This document shows, one piece after another, positions 42,800-53,301 of a DNA stretch of 64,000 nucleotides. Position numbers and translations under genes: made by a program. Every line of letters begins with the position of its first letter. The stretch's first letter is position 1. The stretch lies in the NCBI GenBank assembly GCA_003161435.1, contig PMOS01000011.1, forward strand, positions 62,001-126,000, read 5' to 3'. Source of the DNA: Vulcanimicrobiota bacterium (GTDB lineage: Bacteria; Vulcanimicrobiota; Vulcanimicrobiia; Vulcanimicrobiales; Vulcanimicrobiaceae). Below the pieces are notes generated by a model. That model had not been told where the DNA came from and did no database searches. It saw nothing but the letters and a program-made list of their open reading frames with translations.

Positions 42800-43807
42800 C
42801 TACAGCAGGAGGTGGACGTCGCCGAACTCGTGCCAGAGATAGCCCTCGGCGAGAGCGTGGGTGTAGGCCGAATCCAGCAGCGCGTCGCCGGCGAACGCGC
42901 GCAGCAGGTCGAGATGGCTGGCCTGCGGCTCGTGAAACCCGGTCAGCAGCGCGTCGACGACGCTCGCCCCGCGTTCCCGCGTGACGATCAGGTCGGTCCA
43001 ACCGTTGGCGGCAACGGCCTCGCCTCCGGCGGCGGCGCTCTCGAGCGCGCGAACGACCGTCGTGCCGACCGCGATCACGCGGCCGCCGCGGCGCCGGGCG
43101 GCGTTCACCGCGGCCGCGGCGGATGCCGAGACGTCGAACCATTCACGGTACGGCCGTTCGTGCCGCTCCGCGCTCGAGACGCCCGTGTGCAGGGTGATCG
43201 GGACCAGCTCGACACCGGCGGCGCGCACGTCTTCAACCGCGCGCGTCGTGAAGGGTCGCCCAGCCGACGGCATCTCGGCCGAACCCGGGACGCGCGCGAA
43301 GATCGTTTGATACGCCGCGAGCGGCAGCGCGTCGGTGACGTAGCGGTAGCGAATCGGCGCACCATTGCGCGCGAGAAACGTGTCGACGGAGCACGGCAGA
43401 TCGAGCAGCACGTACCAGAGCCGCGGATGCTCTGCATCGACCGGCGCCAGAAACGTCACGCCGCCGTCTTCGTCGAGCCAGGCGCGCTCGCCGGGAGCGA
43501 CCGTGTTTTCGCGCGGCTCGGCGAGCCAGAGCTCGGCCGAGATGCGCGACGACAGGTGCAATGCGAACGATGCGCCGTCGCCGCGGCGTGCGACGAGCGC
43601 GGCCGGGATCGTAGCGGAGTCGTTCACCACCAAGAGATCGCCGCGGCGCAGGTATGCCGCCAGATCGCGAAACGCGGTATCGTGCTGCGCACCGCTCGCG
43701 CGATCGGTGACCAGGAGCCGAACGCCGTCGCGCTCGAGCCCGCGGCGTTCCGGCGCAGTCGTGGCTTCGTTCGCCGCCGGCAGCGCGAAAGAGAACGCAA
43801 CGCTCAC
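42800..43807 (-). CDS. QueA-family S-adenosylmethionine:tRNA ribosyltransferase-isomerase-like protein
   Basis: A 335-residue QueA-family protein: LVVNDSATIPAALVARR (QueA has LVxNDTRVIPARL), RPFTTRAVEDV, ITLHTGVSS and HEPQASHLDLL. QueA adds the epoxyqueuosine precursor to tRNA. Substitutions relative to QueA (NDS for NDT, altered C-terminus) suggest a paralog, so I leave out the symbol. GTG 43807 overlaps the SDR stop (GTGA). The frame upstream to 44071 is antisense-like shadow in the SDR gene. Confidence 0.75.
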   Translation of the reverse strand: MSVAFSFALPAANEATTAPERRGLERDGVRLLVTDRASGAQHDTAFRDLAAYLRRGDLLVVNDSATIPAALVARRGDGASFALHLSSRISAELWLAEPRENTVAPGERAWLDEDGGVTFLAPVDAEHPRLWYVLLDLPCSVDTFLARNGAPIRYRYVTDALPLAAYQTIFARVPGSAEMPSAGRPFTTRAVEDVRAAGVELVPITLHTGVSSAERHERPYREWFDVSASAAAAVNAARRRGGRVIAVGTTVVRALESAAAGGEAVAANGWTDLIVTRERGASVVDALLTGFHEPQASHLDLLRAFAGDALLDSAYTHALAEGYLWHEFGDVHLLL

Positions 43808-44541
43808 GCGACGACGGCGACCCCGCTCTGAAGCGCGACCCGCGCGAACGACCCGCGCGGCGCTGCAATGGCGCGCAGCAATGACGGCGCAACCGAGCTC
43901 GGATCGGCGAGTGACGAGGTTTCGGCGTCGGGCGCCGCGAGCCGGTGGAGCTCGGTATCCATGTCGCCCGGGTCGGCAACGATGACGCTGATCCCGCTGC
44001 CGTCGATCTCGGTCGCCAAGATGCGCGACATGTGTTCGAGCGCGGCCTTCGCCGAACCGTATCCGCCCCATCCGGCGTAGGCTTCCACCGCAGCGTCCGA
44101 GCTGACGTTGACGATCGTTCCGCCGTGACGGCGCATGATCGGCAACGCGTGCTGGATGAGGTGCAGCGGCGCGAATACGTTGGTGCTGAAGATGCGATCG
44201 AACGTCGCGGGCGAGAGCTGGTCGAGCGCCGGCAGCGGTGATCGTCCGATCGTCGAGGCGTTGTTGATCACCAGGTCGATCCGCCCGAAACGCTGCTCGG
44301 CGGCTTCGACCAGCCGGTGGATGTGCGCGAGGTCGGCGACGTCGCCCGGCACGGCGACGACCGGCACGAACTCCGCCAGCTCGCGTTCGGCCTCGCCGAG
44401 CGTCTCGGCGCCGCGCGCATCGATCACCAGCGAGATCCCGACCCGCGCCAACTCGCGCGCCACCGCGCGGCCCAGGCCCTTGGAGGCGCCCGTGACGATG
44501 GCCACGTGCCCGCGTTCGAACCAGCTATCGTAATCGTTCAT
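43804..44541 (-). CDS. Short-chain dehydrogenase/reductase
   Basis: A 245-residue classical SDR: TGASKGLGRAVAREL (NAD(P) loop), NNAS, catalytic Ser in NVSSDAAVEA and YGSAK for the Tyr-x-x-x-Lys pair. The substrate is unknown. It is the first gene of the minus-strand SDR-queA-like-tdk run, separated by 77 bases from the response regulator upstream. Confidence 0.87.
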   Translation of the reverse strand: MNDYDSWFERGHVAIVTGASKGLGRAVARELARVGISLVIDARGAETLGEAERELAEFVPVVAVPGDVADLAHIHRLVEAAEQRFGRIDLVINNASTIGRSPLPALDQLSPATFDRIFSTNVFAPLHLIQHALPIMRRHGGTIVNVSSDAAVEAYAGWGGYGSAKAALEHMSRILATEIDGSGISVIVADPGDMDTELHRLAAPDAETSSLADPSSVAPSLLRAIAAPRGSFARVALQSGVAVVA

Positions 44542-44618
44542 GCACGAAGCGTAGCGTCTCCGACCGCACCGGCGCGACGCTCGAACGGCAGGCCCAACCG
44601 CTGTCCTTTCGTACAGGC

Positions 44619-45236
44619 CTAGACGATGCCGCGGGCCTTGGCGATCGCTACGGCCTGGGCGCGGTTGGTGGCGCCGAGGCGTGCGAGGATCTCGCCGACG
44701 TGAAATTTTACCGTGCGCTCGCTGATGCCGAGGCGTTCGCCGGCAGCGCGATTCGAGAGGCCCTCCGCGAGCAGCGCGAGGATCTCGCGTTCGCGGGCGG
44801 TGAGGCGGTCGCGGCGCGGTTGACGAACGGCGCGCGCCAGTTGTGCTGCGATCTCGGCGGGGATCATCGTGCCGCCTGCGGCGACCGTGCGCACGATCGC
44901 AACCAGCTCGTCACTCGACGTCCCTTTGAGCACGTACGAGTCGGCGCCGCGCTCGAAGGCGGTCGCGACGCGTTCTTCGCCGGCATATGCGCTGAACACG
45001 ACGATGCGCGTGCGCGGTGACACGGCCTTGCACTCCGGGATCGCGTCGAGCCCGCCGCGTCCGCCGAGCTCGAGATCGAGGATCAGCACGTCGGGCGCGT
45101 ACGTCGCGGCGATGTTCACGGCGTCGCCGGCGCTCGCGCCGGTCGCCACGACGTCGATCTCCGGCACCGCGCTCAGGTTCGCGACCAAACCGTCGGTGAC
45201 GATCGGATGATCGTCGACGATCGCCACGCGGATCAC
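44619..45236 (-). CDS. NarL/FixJ-family response regulator
   Basis: A 205-residue regulator: receiver domain (IVDDHPIVTDGLV, phospho-Asp in VLILDLELGGRGG, signalling Ser/Lys in YVLKGTSSDE) and a C-terminal LuxR HTH (LTAREREILALLAEGLSNRA then ISERTVKFHVGEILARL). It is paired with the sensor kinase whose stop overlaps its start (ATGA, 45233-45236). Targets are unknown. Confidence 0.92.
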   Translation of the reverse strand: MIRVAIVDDHPIVTDGLVANLSAVPEIDVVATGASAGDAVNIAATYAPDVLILDLELGGRGGLDAIPECKAVSPRTRIVVFSAYAGEERVATAFERGADSYVLKGTSSDELVAIVRTVAAGGTMIPAEIAAQLARAVRQPRRDRLTAREREILALLAEGLSNRAAGERLGISERTVKFHVGEILARLGATNRAQAVAIAKARGIV

Positions 45237-46387
45237 GCGAGCGCCTTCGGCACGATCGCCTCGATCAACGTCCCGCGCGTGCGATCCGACTCGACGCGCA
45301 ACCTCCCGCCGGCGAGTCGCGCGCGCTCCTCCATCCCGCGCAAGCCGTACCGCTCGTCGCCGCGCGACGCCGGATCGAAGCCGGCGCCGTCGTCGCGGAT
45401 GCGCAGCGCAACGGCGTCGCCCTCTTCGGAGAGCTCGATCTCGATCCGCGACGCGGCGGCGTGCAGCCGCGCGTTGGCGAGCGCTTCGGACGCGATGCGA
45501 AACAACTCGCCTTCGGCCTCGCTCGGGAGCGCCGTCGCACCTCGCTGGTGCAACGTCACGCGCATCCCGGTTTCCGAGGAGAGCCGCCGCGCGAGCGCGG
45601 CCAGCGCGGTCGCAAGCGCGCGCCCGGCCAGCGGATCGGAGCGCAAGCTCAGCACGGAAGCGCGCGCCTGCGTCATCGAACCGCGCGCGACGCCGAGCGC
45701 CGTCATGACCCGCTGCGCCGCCGGCGAATCAGCTGGCAAACTGCGCAGCGCGCTCTCGAGCTGCAGCACGATCGCAGCGAGATCCTGCGCTAGTGTGTCG
45801 TGAATCTCGCGCGCGAGCCGCGTGCGTTCCGCCGAGCGCGCGGCGCCGGCTTCTTCTTCCGCCAACCGGCCGCGTTCGACGGCCAAGCCGATCTGCGCGC
45901 CGGCCACCGACAGCAACCGCAGGTCGCTCTCCGAGAGTTTGCGCGGAACCGGCGGACACACGTTCATGATCCCCAGGCGCCGTTCGCCGAATCGCAGCGC
46001 GATCGACGCGTGCGACTGCAGCCCAAGGGTGAGCGCATCGCCGCCTTCACGCGCACCACGGCGCAACCGCGAGCATGCGATGATATCGACGTTCTTCGAA
46101 TCGAAGTCGCCGTCGACGAACGACTCCATGCACCAGCACGGGTCGCCGGTCATCTGCACCGGTTCGCGGAGATACGGCGGCAGCTCGTGCGCGGCGGCCA
46201 GATAGAACCGTCCGGTCTGCGGATCGACGATCCAGATCCAACCGGCCGCGAGGTCGAGCGCCCGGACGATCTCGCGCAACGCAGCCTCGAGCGCGCGCTC
46301 GAGGTCGGACGCCGTCAGCGCGCTCGCGATCGCATCGAACAGCGCGACGTCACGTTCGTGCACAGTCCGGAGAGTTCGCGAAGTCAC
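45233..46387 (-). CDS. GAF-domain sensor histidine kinase (HisKA_3/NarX type)
   Basis: A 384-residue soluble kinase: GAF domain at about residues 15-180 (with Cys/Trp-rich GDPCWCMESF that could bind a ligand or cofactor), a dimerisation helix with the phospho-His in LAREIHDTLAQDLAAIV, and a HATPase_c domain (NARLHAAAS N-box, RDDGAGFDPA G1-box). No TM helices, so it senses a cytoplasmic signal. GTG 46387 was chosen; GTG 46363 is equally possible. It is operonic with the NarL-type regulator. Confidence 0.87.
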   Translation of the reverse strand: MTSRTLRTVHERDVALFDAIASALTASDLERALEAALREIVRALDLAAGWIWIVDPQTGRFYLAAAHELPPYLREPVQMTGDPCWCMESFVDGDFDSKNVDIIACSRLRRGAREGGDALTLGLQSHASIALRFGERRLGIMNVCPPVPRKLSESDLRLLSVAGAQIGLAVERGRLAEEEAGAARSAERTRLAREIHDTLAQDLAAIVLQLESALRSLPADSPAAQRVMTALGVARGSMTQARASVLSLRSDPLAGRALATALAALARRLSSETGMRVTLHQRGATALPSEAEGELFRIASEALANARLHAAASRIEIELSEEGDAVALRIRDDGAGFDPASRGDERYGLRGMEERARLAGGRLRVESDRTRGTLIEAIVPKALA

Positions 46388-46510
46388 GCGCCACGGACCC
46401 GCCGCGGGTGCGGCCGGCCTGGGATCCAAGGCCGGCGGCGCCGGGCGCCATGAAGAAATGCCCGGTTTCGGCAGGTTTTGAGCAAGCGGGCACCTGGAAA
46501 TAGGCCGCCT

Positions 46511-47506
46511 ATGGATACCCACGGGCTCGAGTACGCGTTCGTTCGTTCGACGGAGGCCGCGGCCATCGCCGCCGGCCGGCTCGTCGGACTGGGCGACAAG
46601 AACGCGGTCGACGGGGCCGCCGTCGAAGCGATGCGAACGGCCCTCAGCGACGCCGCCCTGGCCGGCGTCGTCGTCATCGGCGAAGGCGAAAAAGACGAAG
46701 CCCCGATGCTCTATCACGGCGAGGAGATCGGAAACGGCGCCGGCCCCTCGCTCGACGTGGCGGTCGACCCGATCGACGGCACGACGCTGGCGTCGCGCGG
46801 CGGCCCCGGCGCCATCTCGGTGATCGCCGCCGCCCCACGCGGCACGCTCTTTCGCACCCGCGTCCCATACATGGACAAGCTCGTCACCGGTCCGGCCGGT
46901 CGCGGCATCGTCTCGATCGATGTCCCGCTCGAAGAGAACTTGCGCGCGCTCGCGCGCGCGAAGGGTCGCGAGGTCTCCGACCTCACCGTCGCGCTGCTCG
47001 ACCGCCCGCGCAACGAACACCTCATGCGCCACGTCCGCGCCGCCGGTGCGCGGGTGCGCGTGTTCGGCGACGGCGACGTGGCAAACTCCGTCTATGCCGT
47101 GCTCGAAGAACGCGCCAACGTCGACGTCCTCGCCGGCATCGGCGGTTCACCAGAGGGCGTCATCGCCGCCTGCGCCGTCCGCGCCCTCGGCGGCGAGATG
47201 CAAGGCCGCCTCTGGCCGCGCGACGAGGCCGACGAGGCGATCGCCGCCGGCGAAGGTCACGACATCCACAAAACGCTAACCCTCGACGACCTCTGCGCCA
47301 GCGAGAACGCGCTCTTCGCCGCGACCGGCGTAACCGACGGCGAGTTCCTCGACGGCGTCCGCTACCGCCGCGGCTCCGCGTTCACGCAATCGATCGTCAT
47401 CTCCACCTACACCCGATCCGTCCGCACGATCGACGCCTGGCACGAGCTCCGCCCCCGCGACCTCCACGTGGACCCCATCGAACCAACCCGCTCAACGACG
47501 AGCTAA
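46511..47506 (+). CDS. glpX: Class II fructose-1,6-bisphosphatase
   Basis: A 331-residue GlpX: VVVIGEGEKDEAPMLYHGEE (metal ligands), AVDPIDGTTL (the Li-sensitive phosphatase motif) and IGGSPEGVIAACAVRALGGE. It removes the 1-phosphate from fructose-1,6-bisphosphate in gluconeogenesis. ATG 46511 fits the family N-terminus (MDTHGLEYAFVRSTE). It is divergent from the sensor kinase and convergent with the alpha-2-macroglobulin gene. Confidence 0.92.
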   Translation: MDTHGLEYAFVRSTEAAAIAAGRLVGLGDKNAVDGAAVEAMRTALSDAALAGVVVIGEGEKDEAPMLYHGEEIGNGAGPSLDVAVDPIDGTTLASRGGPGAISVIAAAPRGTLFRTRVPYMDKLVTGPAGRGIVSIDVPLEENLRALARAKGREVSDLTVALLDRPRNEHLMRHVRAAGARVRVFGDGDVANSVYAVLEERANVDVLAGIGGSPEGVIAACAVRALGGEMQGRLWPRDEADEAIAAGEGHDIHKTLTLDDLCASENALFAATGVTDGEFLDGVRYRRGSAFTQSIVISTYTRSVRTIDAWHELRPRDLHVDPIEPTRSTTS

Positions 47507-47573
47507 CGCCTCCCGGAGAAAGCACGCAACGCACCGCGCGCAGCGTCACACCACGGCGCCGCCCCCGCAGTCG

Positions 47574-50500
47574 TCAGTGCACGACCACGAGCGAGCCGGC
47601 GCTGCGTCCGAACTCGTCGGGCCGGTCGGCCAAGTGCGCGGTCGCTCCGGGCCAGGCGAACGTTCCCGGCGTCACGCTGCGCGCGAGATAGTGCAGCCGG
47701 TAGATGCCGGCAGACAGATGGTCGGCGTATGCCTCGATGCGGTCGGTGCGGATCTGCTGGTCGCCGATCGCCCACGAGGTCGAAGGGACTTGGAGCGCCT
47801 GTGAGGTCGTCGCGAACGACGTATCGACGGCTTGCAGACCGGCGGGGAGCGGATCGGCGATCAGCACGCGATCGACGTCGTGATCGGTGACGATCTGCAG
47901 CTCGACGTCGTAGACGTGCGCCGCGACGAGCGTCAAGGGCGTGCCCGGCGTCGCAAGGCCCATCGTCGCGAGCACATCCTTCGCGTTCGCTTCGCGCACG
48001 ACACGCGTGATCCGCAAGCCGCTCAAGGTTCCCGGCGACGCGCTCGGAAGGCGATACGTGTACGTTACCGCGTAATGCAGCGTCCCGGTGCCGGTCTTGT
48101 CGAGCTCGACCACACTGTGGCCGCTCGGCAGCGCGTTCATCTTCACGCTCGTATGGCGCTCCGGCGCGCGCGCTCCGTTGAAGCGCTCGGTCGCGATCGT
48201 CCTCCCGCCGACCGACGCCGTCGCCGTAAAGTTCGCGGCTTGCTCTTGGGCGGCGACGTCGACCAAGGCATCGAGAGCGGCCGCGTTTTCGCAGGCGCAG
48301 CCGAACGAACCGTTGCGCTGCATGTCCAGTAGCGACCGGGTGAGCCGATCGAGCGTCTCACCGTCGGCTTTGCGCACGAGCTCGAGCCGCAGCGCTTCGG
48401 CTTGCGCGACGACCGGATCGTCGAACCAGCGATACCGGCCCGGCAGCGTTACGACGGCGCCGCGCGCGGTCGTGTAGAGATGATCGGCGATCGTCTTGGC
48501 GAGCGCGTCGGCGCGAACGCCGTAACCAGGTGCCAGCGTGAGCAGCCGCGCGAGGCGGGCTTGATCCCCGAAAGCGAGACTGTCGCGCTGCGCGTCGATG
48601 TCGTCCAAGAAGGTCGTGCGCCGATCGCCGGCCGCGGCGAGTGCGACGAGCGCGTGCAGCCGTAACTCGGCCTTGCACTGCGCGCTGGTGCACCACTTCT
48701 CGTGAGCCGTCGGATCGGCGAGGATCGCGGCGGCGTACGCGTGCGCGCCGGAGAACAGCGTATCGGCGACCGGGATTCCGGCAGCACGCGCCCGCGCGAT
48801 TCCCTCGAGTGCGAAGAGCGAATCCCAGGGATCCGATCCTTGCGCGCTCCAGTACGCCGCAAAACCGCCGTCGGCGCGGGCGAGGCTGCGCAGCGTCGCG
48901 ACCTCGGCGACGCCGCGTGCGCGCGCCGTGGATTCATCGCTGCCGCTGCGTTTGCCCAACAGCATGAGATCGCCGGCGACATCTAAGCGGCTCGCTGCCG
49001 AGAGCGTCAACCGGTCGTCGCCGAGCAGCGCGTTCTGCGCGGCGGCAGAGAGCTCGGGCAGCAGCGAAGATGCAAGATCGAGATCGAGACCGCCGGCGTC
49101 GCGCGGAGTCTCCGGCGTGACCGCGATCGGGATGCTCGCGCGCGTCGTCGTCGTGCCGGTCTGGGCGACGCTTTCGGTGACGTCGGTGTCACGCACGGGG
49201 ACCGGGATCGCGAACGCGTCACCGGTCCCGGCGCCGCGCACGCGCACGGTCGCCGTCGCGGTCCCCGTGCCCTGTGCGATCATCGAGAAGCGATACGCCT
49301 TGGTGATGCTGTCGAGCGGCGTATCGAGCGACGTCGAAGGGACGGGTTTGTCGTTCACCAGGAACGCGAGCGGCCCGGCGAGCGTCGCGTCGATGTGCAG
49401 CATCCCCGCCGCGCCCGTTCCGTTGGTCACGGCGACGCCCGCGTCGAACCGGTCGCCGGGTCGCGCGAACTGTGGGATGACCGGGTTCGCGACCAGCGGT
49501 TTGGTCGTCCTGAACGTCGACTCGGCGTTGCCGAAGCGACCGTCGGCGCTCGTCGCAACGACCATCGCTCGCCAGGTAGTGAGATCGTCGGGGAGCGTGA
49601 ACGTCGCGGTGGCGACGCCGTTGGCGTCGGTGCGCAGCGCGCCGGCGAAATACGCCAGCGGCGAGAATGCATGGCGGACGCGCGGATCGGCATCGTCGCC
49701 CGACAAGCCGCCGCCGAAGCCCCAGCCCTTCTCCGCCGGCTTCGTCAACGTGCTCAGGACGAGCGCGGCGCGGTTGTCGGAGAAACGCGTCGAGATCGGC
49801 TGATCCGCGTACACGGTCTTCACCAGATCCGGCGGCCGATAACCGGTCAACTGCAGCACGGCGTCGTTCGCGACGATCAACGTCACCTCGCCGGCGACCG
49901 GCCGGTGCGTCCCATCGCGCACGCGCACGGTGACCGTCTGCTGCCCACCGGGTGCGAGCACGCCGGCTTTCGGCGAGACGGTCGCGCTGAGATACTTCGC
50001 CCCGAGCGTCACCTCGAAGCCGCTCATGCCGGCGCGCGCTAGCGCGTTGCCGCCGTCGGCCGGCGGCTGCAACGGCGGCGGGCCGCGCCGCACCACGAAC
50101 GCCTCGACGGCGGCGTTGGGCAGCATCTGCAGCGTCACGCGGAAACGCACGGTCGGCGCGGCACTCGTCGTGGTCTGCGTCGTCTCCCAAAGGACGCCGT
50201 GACGCACGACGGCTAGGTGCAGCTCGGCGTTCGCGAACGGCGACTGCACCAGCGCGGTCGCCGTCTCACCCGGCTTGTACGACGTCTTGTCGAGCTTCAC
50301 GGTGAGCGTATTGGCATCGCTTCCGTACCACCGCGTGTCGCCGCTCCCGCCGACGTATACCTCGAGGTCGCTCTCGGTGGCGTCGCCGGCGGCCCCGGTG
50401 AGCGTCGCGCGCACGCGGTACGTCCCCGGTTTGGGCGGCGTCAACGAAACGCTCACCGCCGCGCCCGCGCTGGTTGCATCGGCACTTCCGACGGTGGCGT

Positions 50501-53237
50501 ACGAAACCGACTGCACCGATTGCTCGGCGCCTTCGACGATCTGCGTCGCGGTCGCGTACGTCGCGCTCTGCAGCTCGACGTGTACGCGCGTCCCCGATTG
50601 CGCTTTCCCGGCCGGATCGGTGACGATCACGTTGGTCACCAGCGGCGTACCGGCGGTCCCGACGTCATCGCTGCGCAGGCCGATCAACGTGTCCGACGGC
50701 AGTGCCGTGAACAGCTTGCTGTCGGCGACGGCAATGTTCGAGGCGTCGGTCGTCTCGGCATCGACGGCGTACGCCATTGGATATGGCAGATCGTTCGCGA
50801 CCGGGACGGTGACCGAGCTCTTGCCCGACGCATCATCGGTCAGCGTCGTTTCGAGGACGTCGGTCGTCGCGTCGGGCTGTTGCTCGGGCCAGAACCACTT
50901 GCGGCCGAAGGAGAACGCTTCGCGGCCTGGCGGCGCGAAATCGACCGGGCTGCGCGTGACGGTGTACTTCGTCGACGCGCCGGCCAGCGGTGCGCCGAAC
51001 AGGTACGCGCTGGTCGCAGCGGCCGCCACCGTAGCACCGCGCTGCGCGACGAGGCGATCCAGCCCCAGATCGACCTTGAAGTTGGGCGGCTTGAACTCCG
51101 CCACCCGGAAGCTGCCGTCGATCTCTTCGCCGTTGCCGGCGGTCGCGCGCACCGTGTAGTAGCCCAGCGGCGCTGCGGCGTCGAGCGCGATGGGAAGCGA
51201 GAACGTGCCGAACGCGTCGAGCGCGCGGCGACCGAGGTCGCGCTTGTCGCCGTTGGGCAGCTGCAGCGTAATCTCGTACGACGGCGCCACGCCGCGGCGT
51301 AGCACGCCGTCGACCAGGAACCAGCCGGCTGCGACGAGCTGCGCGGTTTCACCGGGCTGGTAGAGCTCGCGGTCCGAGAAGATCGTCCCGTACGAGATCG
51401 GCGTCGCCGATGACCAGCCGTTGTAGAGGTCGCCCACCCACGCGCCGCTGTACGGGTCGGTGCGCACGTAGGTCCAATCGGCACCGCGCCGGACGATCGT
51501 GACGAACGACGGCGCATCGTTTTGCCCCTTGTCGTTCTGCGCGCAGCGGGCGAACGCTGCGCCGCCGAATGTTGCAACGCCGTTCGGGCCGGTCGCCGCG
51601 GTCGCGCACGCGACCGGTGTCACTTTCGTCTGCGCGTCCGCCTGCGACGGGTAGATCTCGACCTGCGCGCCGGCGACCGGAGTGCCGTCGGTGATCCGAT
51701 GGACCCGCACCGAGCCGCCGTCGGGGAAGAACTGCGCGAACGCACCGAGGTCGGTGAGCAGCACGACACCGCCGGCGATGTGCGGTTGGGAATCCCGCGG
51801 CAGCTTCGCCTGGACGCCGTAGGCCAGCGCGCCGGCCGGGCCACCCAAATACGTGCGCAGCGGCACCGCGATCGTGCGCTCGACGTTGCGCGCGGCGTGC
51901 ACGTCGAAGATCGGCCAGCTATCCGCCACGCCGAGCACGCCGCTGCCGTCGTCCTCGCCGGCCGGATCGGCGTTTTGAACGACGTCGAACGGACGCAGCG
52001 CGCGGAACTTCGCGCGCGTTTGCGGCGCGTTGACCGCGATGACGTTCAAACGCACGTCGCGCGAGGCCGGGAAGAGGTTCGTGCCGCTGGGCGCCCACAC
52101 GTCGGGCGAGAGGTCCCCGGTGCGAAACGTCGCGTGCTGCGCGGTCGCGAGGCGCTGACCGAACGTGTCGCGCAGATCGGGTCCGATGGCGACCGTGTAC
52201 GCGGTGTCCGGCGCGAGCAGCGCGGTGTTGACCGACACCTCGTTGTCGACGGCGGCGAACGCGGTCGACCCCGGTGGCGGCGCCGGCGAGAGCGTGAGCG
52301 AACCCAGCGACTTCGGGTCGATCGGCGTGGTGAACGCGAGCATCGGGTCGCCGCTCGCGAAGCGCTGCGCGTGCGATAGGTCGACGCGCTGGAAACGCAG
52401 TGCGTCATACGTCTTGAACGAGCCCGCGAAGTATTGGTCGCTGGCAAGGTTGCCGTCGCGCGGCATCACCCCGGGTGCGATGTCGACGTCGTACTGCGTC
52501 CCGCGGGCGAGTTCGCCGGCGGGAACGAGTACGTAATTCCAGACGTTCGCCGAGGGATCGTACTCGGTGTCCGGCGCGGCGGTCGCGCCGGGGGAGGGTG
52601 TCGCGGTGTCGGGCGGGACGACCAGCGGCATCTCGCTGGGGACCGGGCCGGGTACGCGCAGCCGCGCGTGCGCTTGGAGCGACGCGCGGTCGAGCGCGAC
52701 GTTCGAGGTGAACGTGATCTTCGGACGGAGGTCGCGCGGCTCGGTGTCGCCGGGCTTCCCCGGAAGCTGATCCAGCGCGATCGCACCGGTCTGGAACGTC
52801 CACGCCAGATCGTCGTCGAGGCTGTGGCCGTGCAGATCGCGCAGTCCCTTGGCGATCGTGACGCGCACGCGCGTCGCGACCGGCCACGCGCGGTCGGCTT
52901 CGAAGCCGATCATGCGCGGCGTCAGGAAATGGAATTGACCCGGCAGCGCTGGGACGATCGAGAAATGGGCCAGGATCGCCGTCTCATCGGGTGATTCGAG
53001 CCGTTCGAGCGGGATCAGGTCGTCGCTGAACACGATGCGGATCTGCGCCTGCGTGTCGACGGTGCCGACCGGCGCGACCGAGAGAACCGGCGGTCGCGGC
53101 GACGGCGACGGCAGCGGCGAGATCGCCGCCAAAGGTTCTTCGCGCGCCGGGCTCGGGGCATGCCGAGTGCAGCCGTTCGTGAAAAGCGCGACGGCCGAGA
53201 TGAGGAGGAAGAAAGCTCGATAGGAGCGCGTGAGCAC
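47574..53237 (-). CDS. Bacterial alpha-2-macroglobulin lipoprotein lacking the thioester
   Basis: A 1887-residue protein, GTG 53237, lipoprotein signal with lipobox FTNGC (Cys 23). An N-terminal Ig/MG-like region (PVGTVDTQAQIRIVFSDDLI) is followed by a run of macroglobulin domains (SDRELYQPGETAQLVA; TLPDDLTTWRAMVVATSADG) and an alpha-alpha barrel TED-like domain (WDSLFALEGIARARAAG). Bacterial A2Ms trap proteases in the periplasm. At the place of the thioester motif (GCxEQ, near residue 1400) the sequence reads AQNALLGDDRLTLSA, so covalent trapping is impossible, as in YfaS-type members. It is divergent from pbpC, the classic partner. Confidence 0.9.
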   Translation of the reverse strand: MLTRSYRAFFLLISAVALFTNGCTRHAPSPAREEPLAAISPLPSPSPRPPVLSVAPVGTVDTQAQIRIVFSDDLIPLERLESPDETAILAHFSIVPALPGQFHFLTPRMIGFEADRAWPVATRVRVTIAKGLRDLHGHSLDDDLAWTFQTGAIALDQLPGKPGDTEPRDLRPKITFTSNVALDRASLQAHARLRVPGPVPSEMPLVVPPDTATPSPGATAAPDTEYDPSANVWNYVLVPAGELARGTQYDVDIAPGVMPRDGNLASDQYFAGSFKTYDALRFQRVDLSHAQRFASGDPMLAFTTPIDPKSLGSLTLSPAPPPGSTAFAAVDNEVSVNTALLAPDTAYTVAIGPDLRDTFGQRLATAQHATFRTGDLSPDVWAPSGTNLFPASRDVRLNVIAVNAPQTRAKFRALRPFDVVQNADPAGEDDGSGVLGVADSWPIFDVHAARNVERTIAVPLRTYLGGPAGALAYGVQAKLPRDSQPHIAGGVVLLTDLGAFAQFFPDGGSVRVHRITDGTPVAGAQVEIYPSQADAQTKVTPVACATAATGPNGVATFGGAAFARCAQNDKGQNDAPSFVTIVRRGADWTYVRTDPYSGAWVGDLYNGWSSATPISYGTIFSDRELYQPGETAQLVAAGWFLVDGVLRRGVAPSYEITLQLPNGDKRDLGRRALDAFGTFSLPIALDAAAPLGYYTVRATAGNGEEIDGSFRVAEFKPPNFKVDLGLDRLVAQRGATVAAAATSAYLFGAPLAGASTKYTVTRSPVDFAPPGREAFSFGRKWFWPEQQPDATTDVLETTLTDDASGKSSVTVPVANDLPYPMAYAVDAETTDASNIAVADSKLFTALPSDTLIGLRSDDVGTAGTPLVTNVIVTDPAGKAQSGTRVHVELQSATYATATQIVEGAEQSVQSVSYATVGSADATSAGAAVSVSLTPPKPGTYRVRATLTGAAGDATESDLEVYVGGSGDTRWYGSDANTLTVKLDKTSYKPGETATALVQSPFANAELHLAVVRHGVLWETTQTTTSAAPTVRFRVTLQMLPNAAVEAFVVRRGPPPLQPPADGGNALARAGMSGFEVTLGAKYLSATVSPKAGVLAPGGQQTVTVRVRDGTHRPVAGEVTLIVANDAVLQLTGYRPPDLVKTVYADQPISTRFSDNRAALVLSTLTKPAEKGWGFGGGLSGDDADPRVRHAFSPLAYFAGALRTDANGVATATFTLPDDLTTWRAMVVATSADGRFGNAESTFRTTKPLVANPVIPQFARPGDRFDAGVAVTNGTGAAGMLHIDATLAGPLAFLVNDKPVPSTSLDTPLDSITKAYRFSMIAQGTGTATATVRVRGAGTGDAFAIPVPVRDTDVTESVAQTGTTTTRASIPIAVTPETPRDAGGLDLDLASSLLPELSAAAQNALLGDDRLTLSAASRLDVAGDLMLLGKRSGSDESTARARGVAEVATLRSLARADGGFAAYWSAQGSDPWDSLFALEGIARARAAGIPVADTLFSGAHAYAAAILADPTAHEKWCTSAQCKAELRLHALVALAAAGDRRTTFLDDIDAQRDSLAFGDQARLARLLTLAPGYGVRADALAKTIADHLYTTARGAVVTLPGRYRWFDDPVVAQAEALRLELVRKADGETLDRLTRSLLDMQRNGSFGCACENAAALDALVDVAAQEQAANFTATASVGGRTIATERFNGARAPERHTSVKMNALPSGHSVVELDKTGTGTLHYAVTYTYRLPSASPGTLSGLRITRVVREANAKDVLATMGLATPGTPLTLVAAHVYDVELQIVTDHDVDRVLIADPLPAGLQAVDTSFATTSQALQVPSTSWAIGDQQIRTDRIEAYADHLSAGIYRLHYLARSVTPGTFAWPGATAHLADRPDEFGRSAGSLVVVH

Positions 53238-53301
53238 GTCGAGAACGCACTTCGTCCGCGCGGGGGTCCTACCTGTCGTGCACCGCGCAGAGGAACACTC
53301 T

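Noticed and set aside
45237..47032. N-terminal extension of the sensor kinase through the FBPase gene
   Set aside because: Antisense of glpX; the kinase GAF domain begins after 46387.
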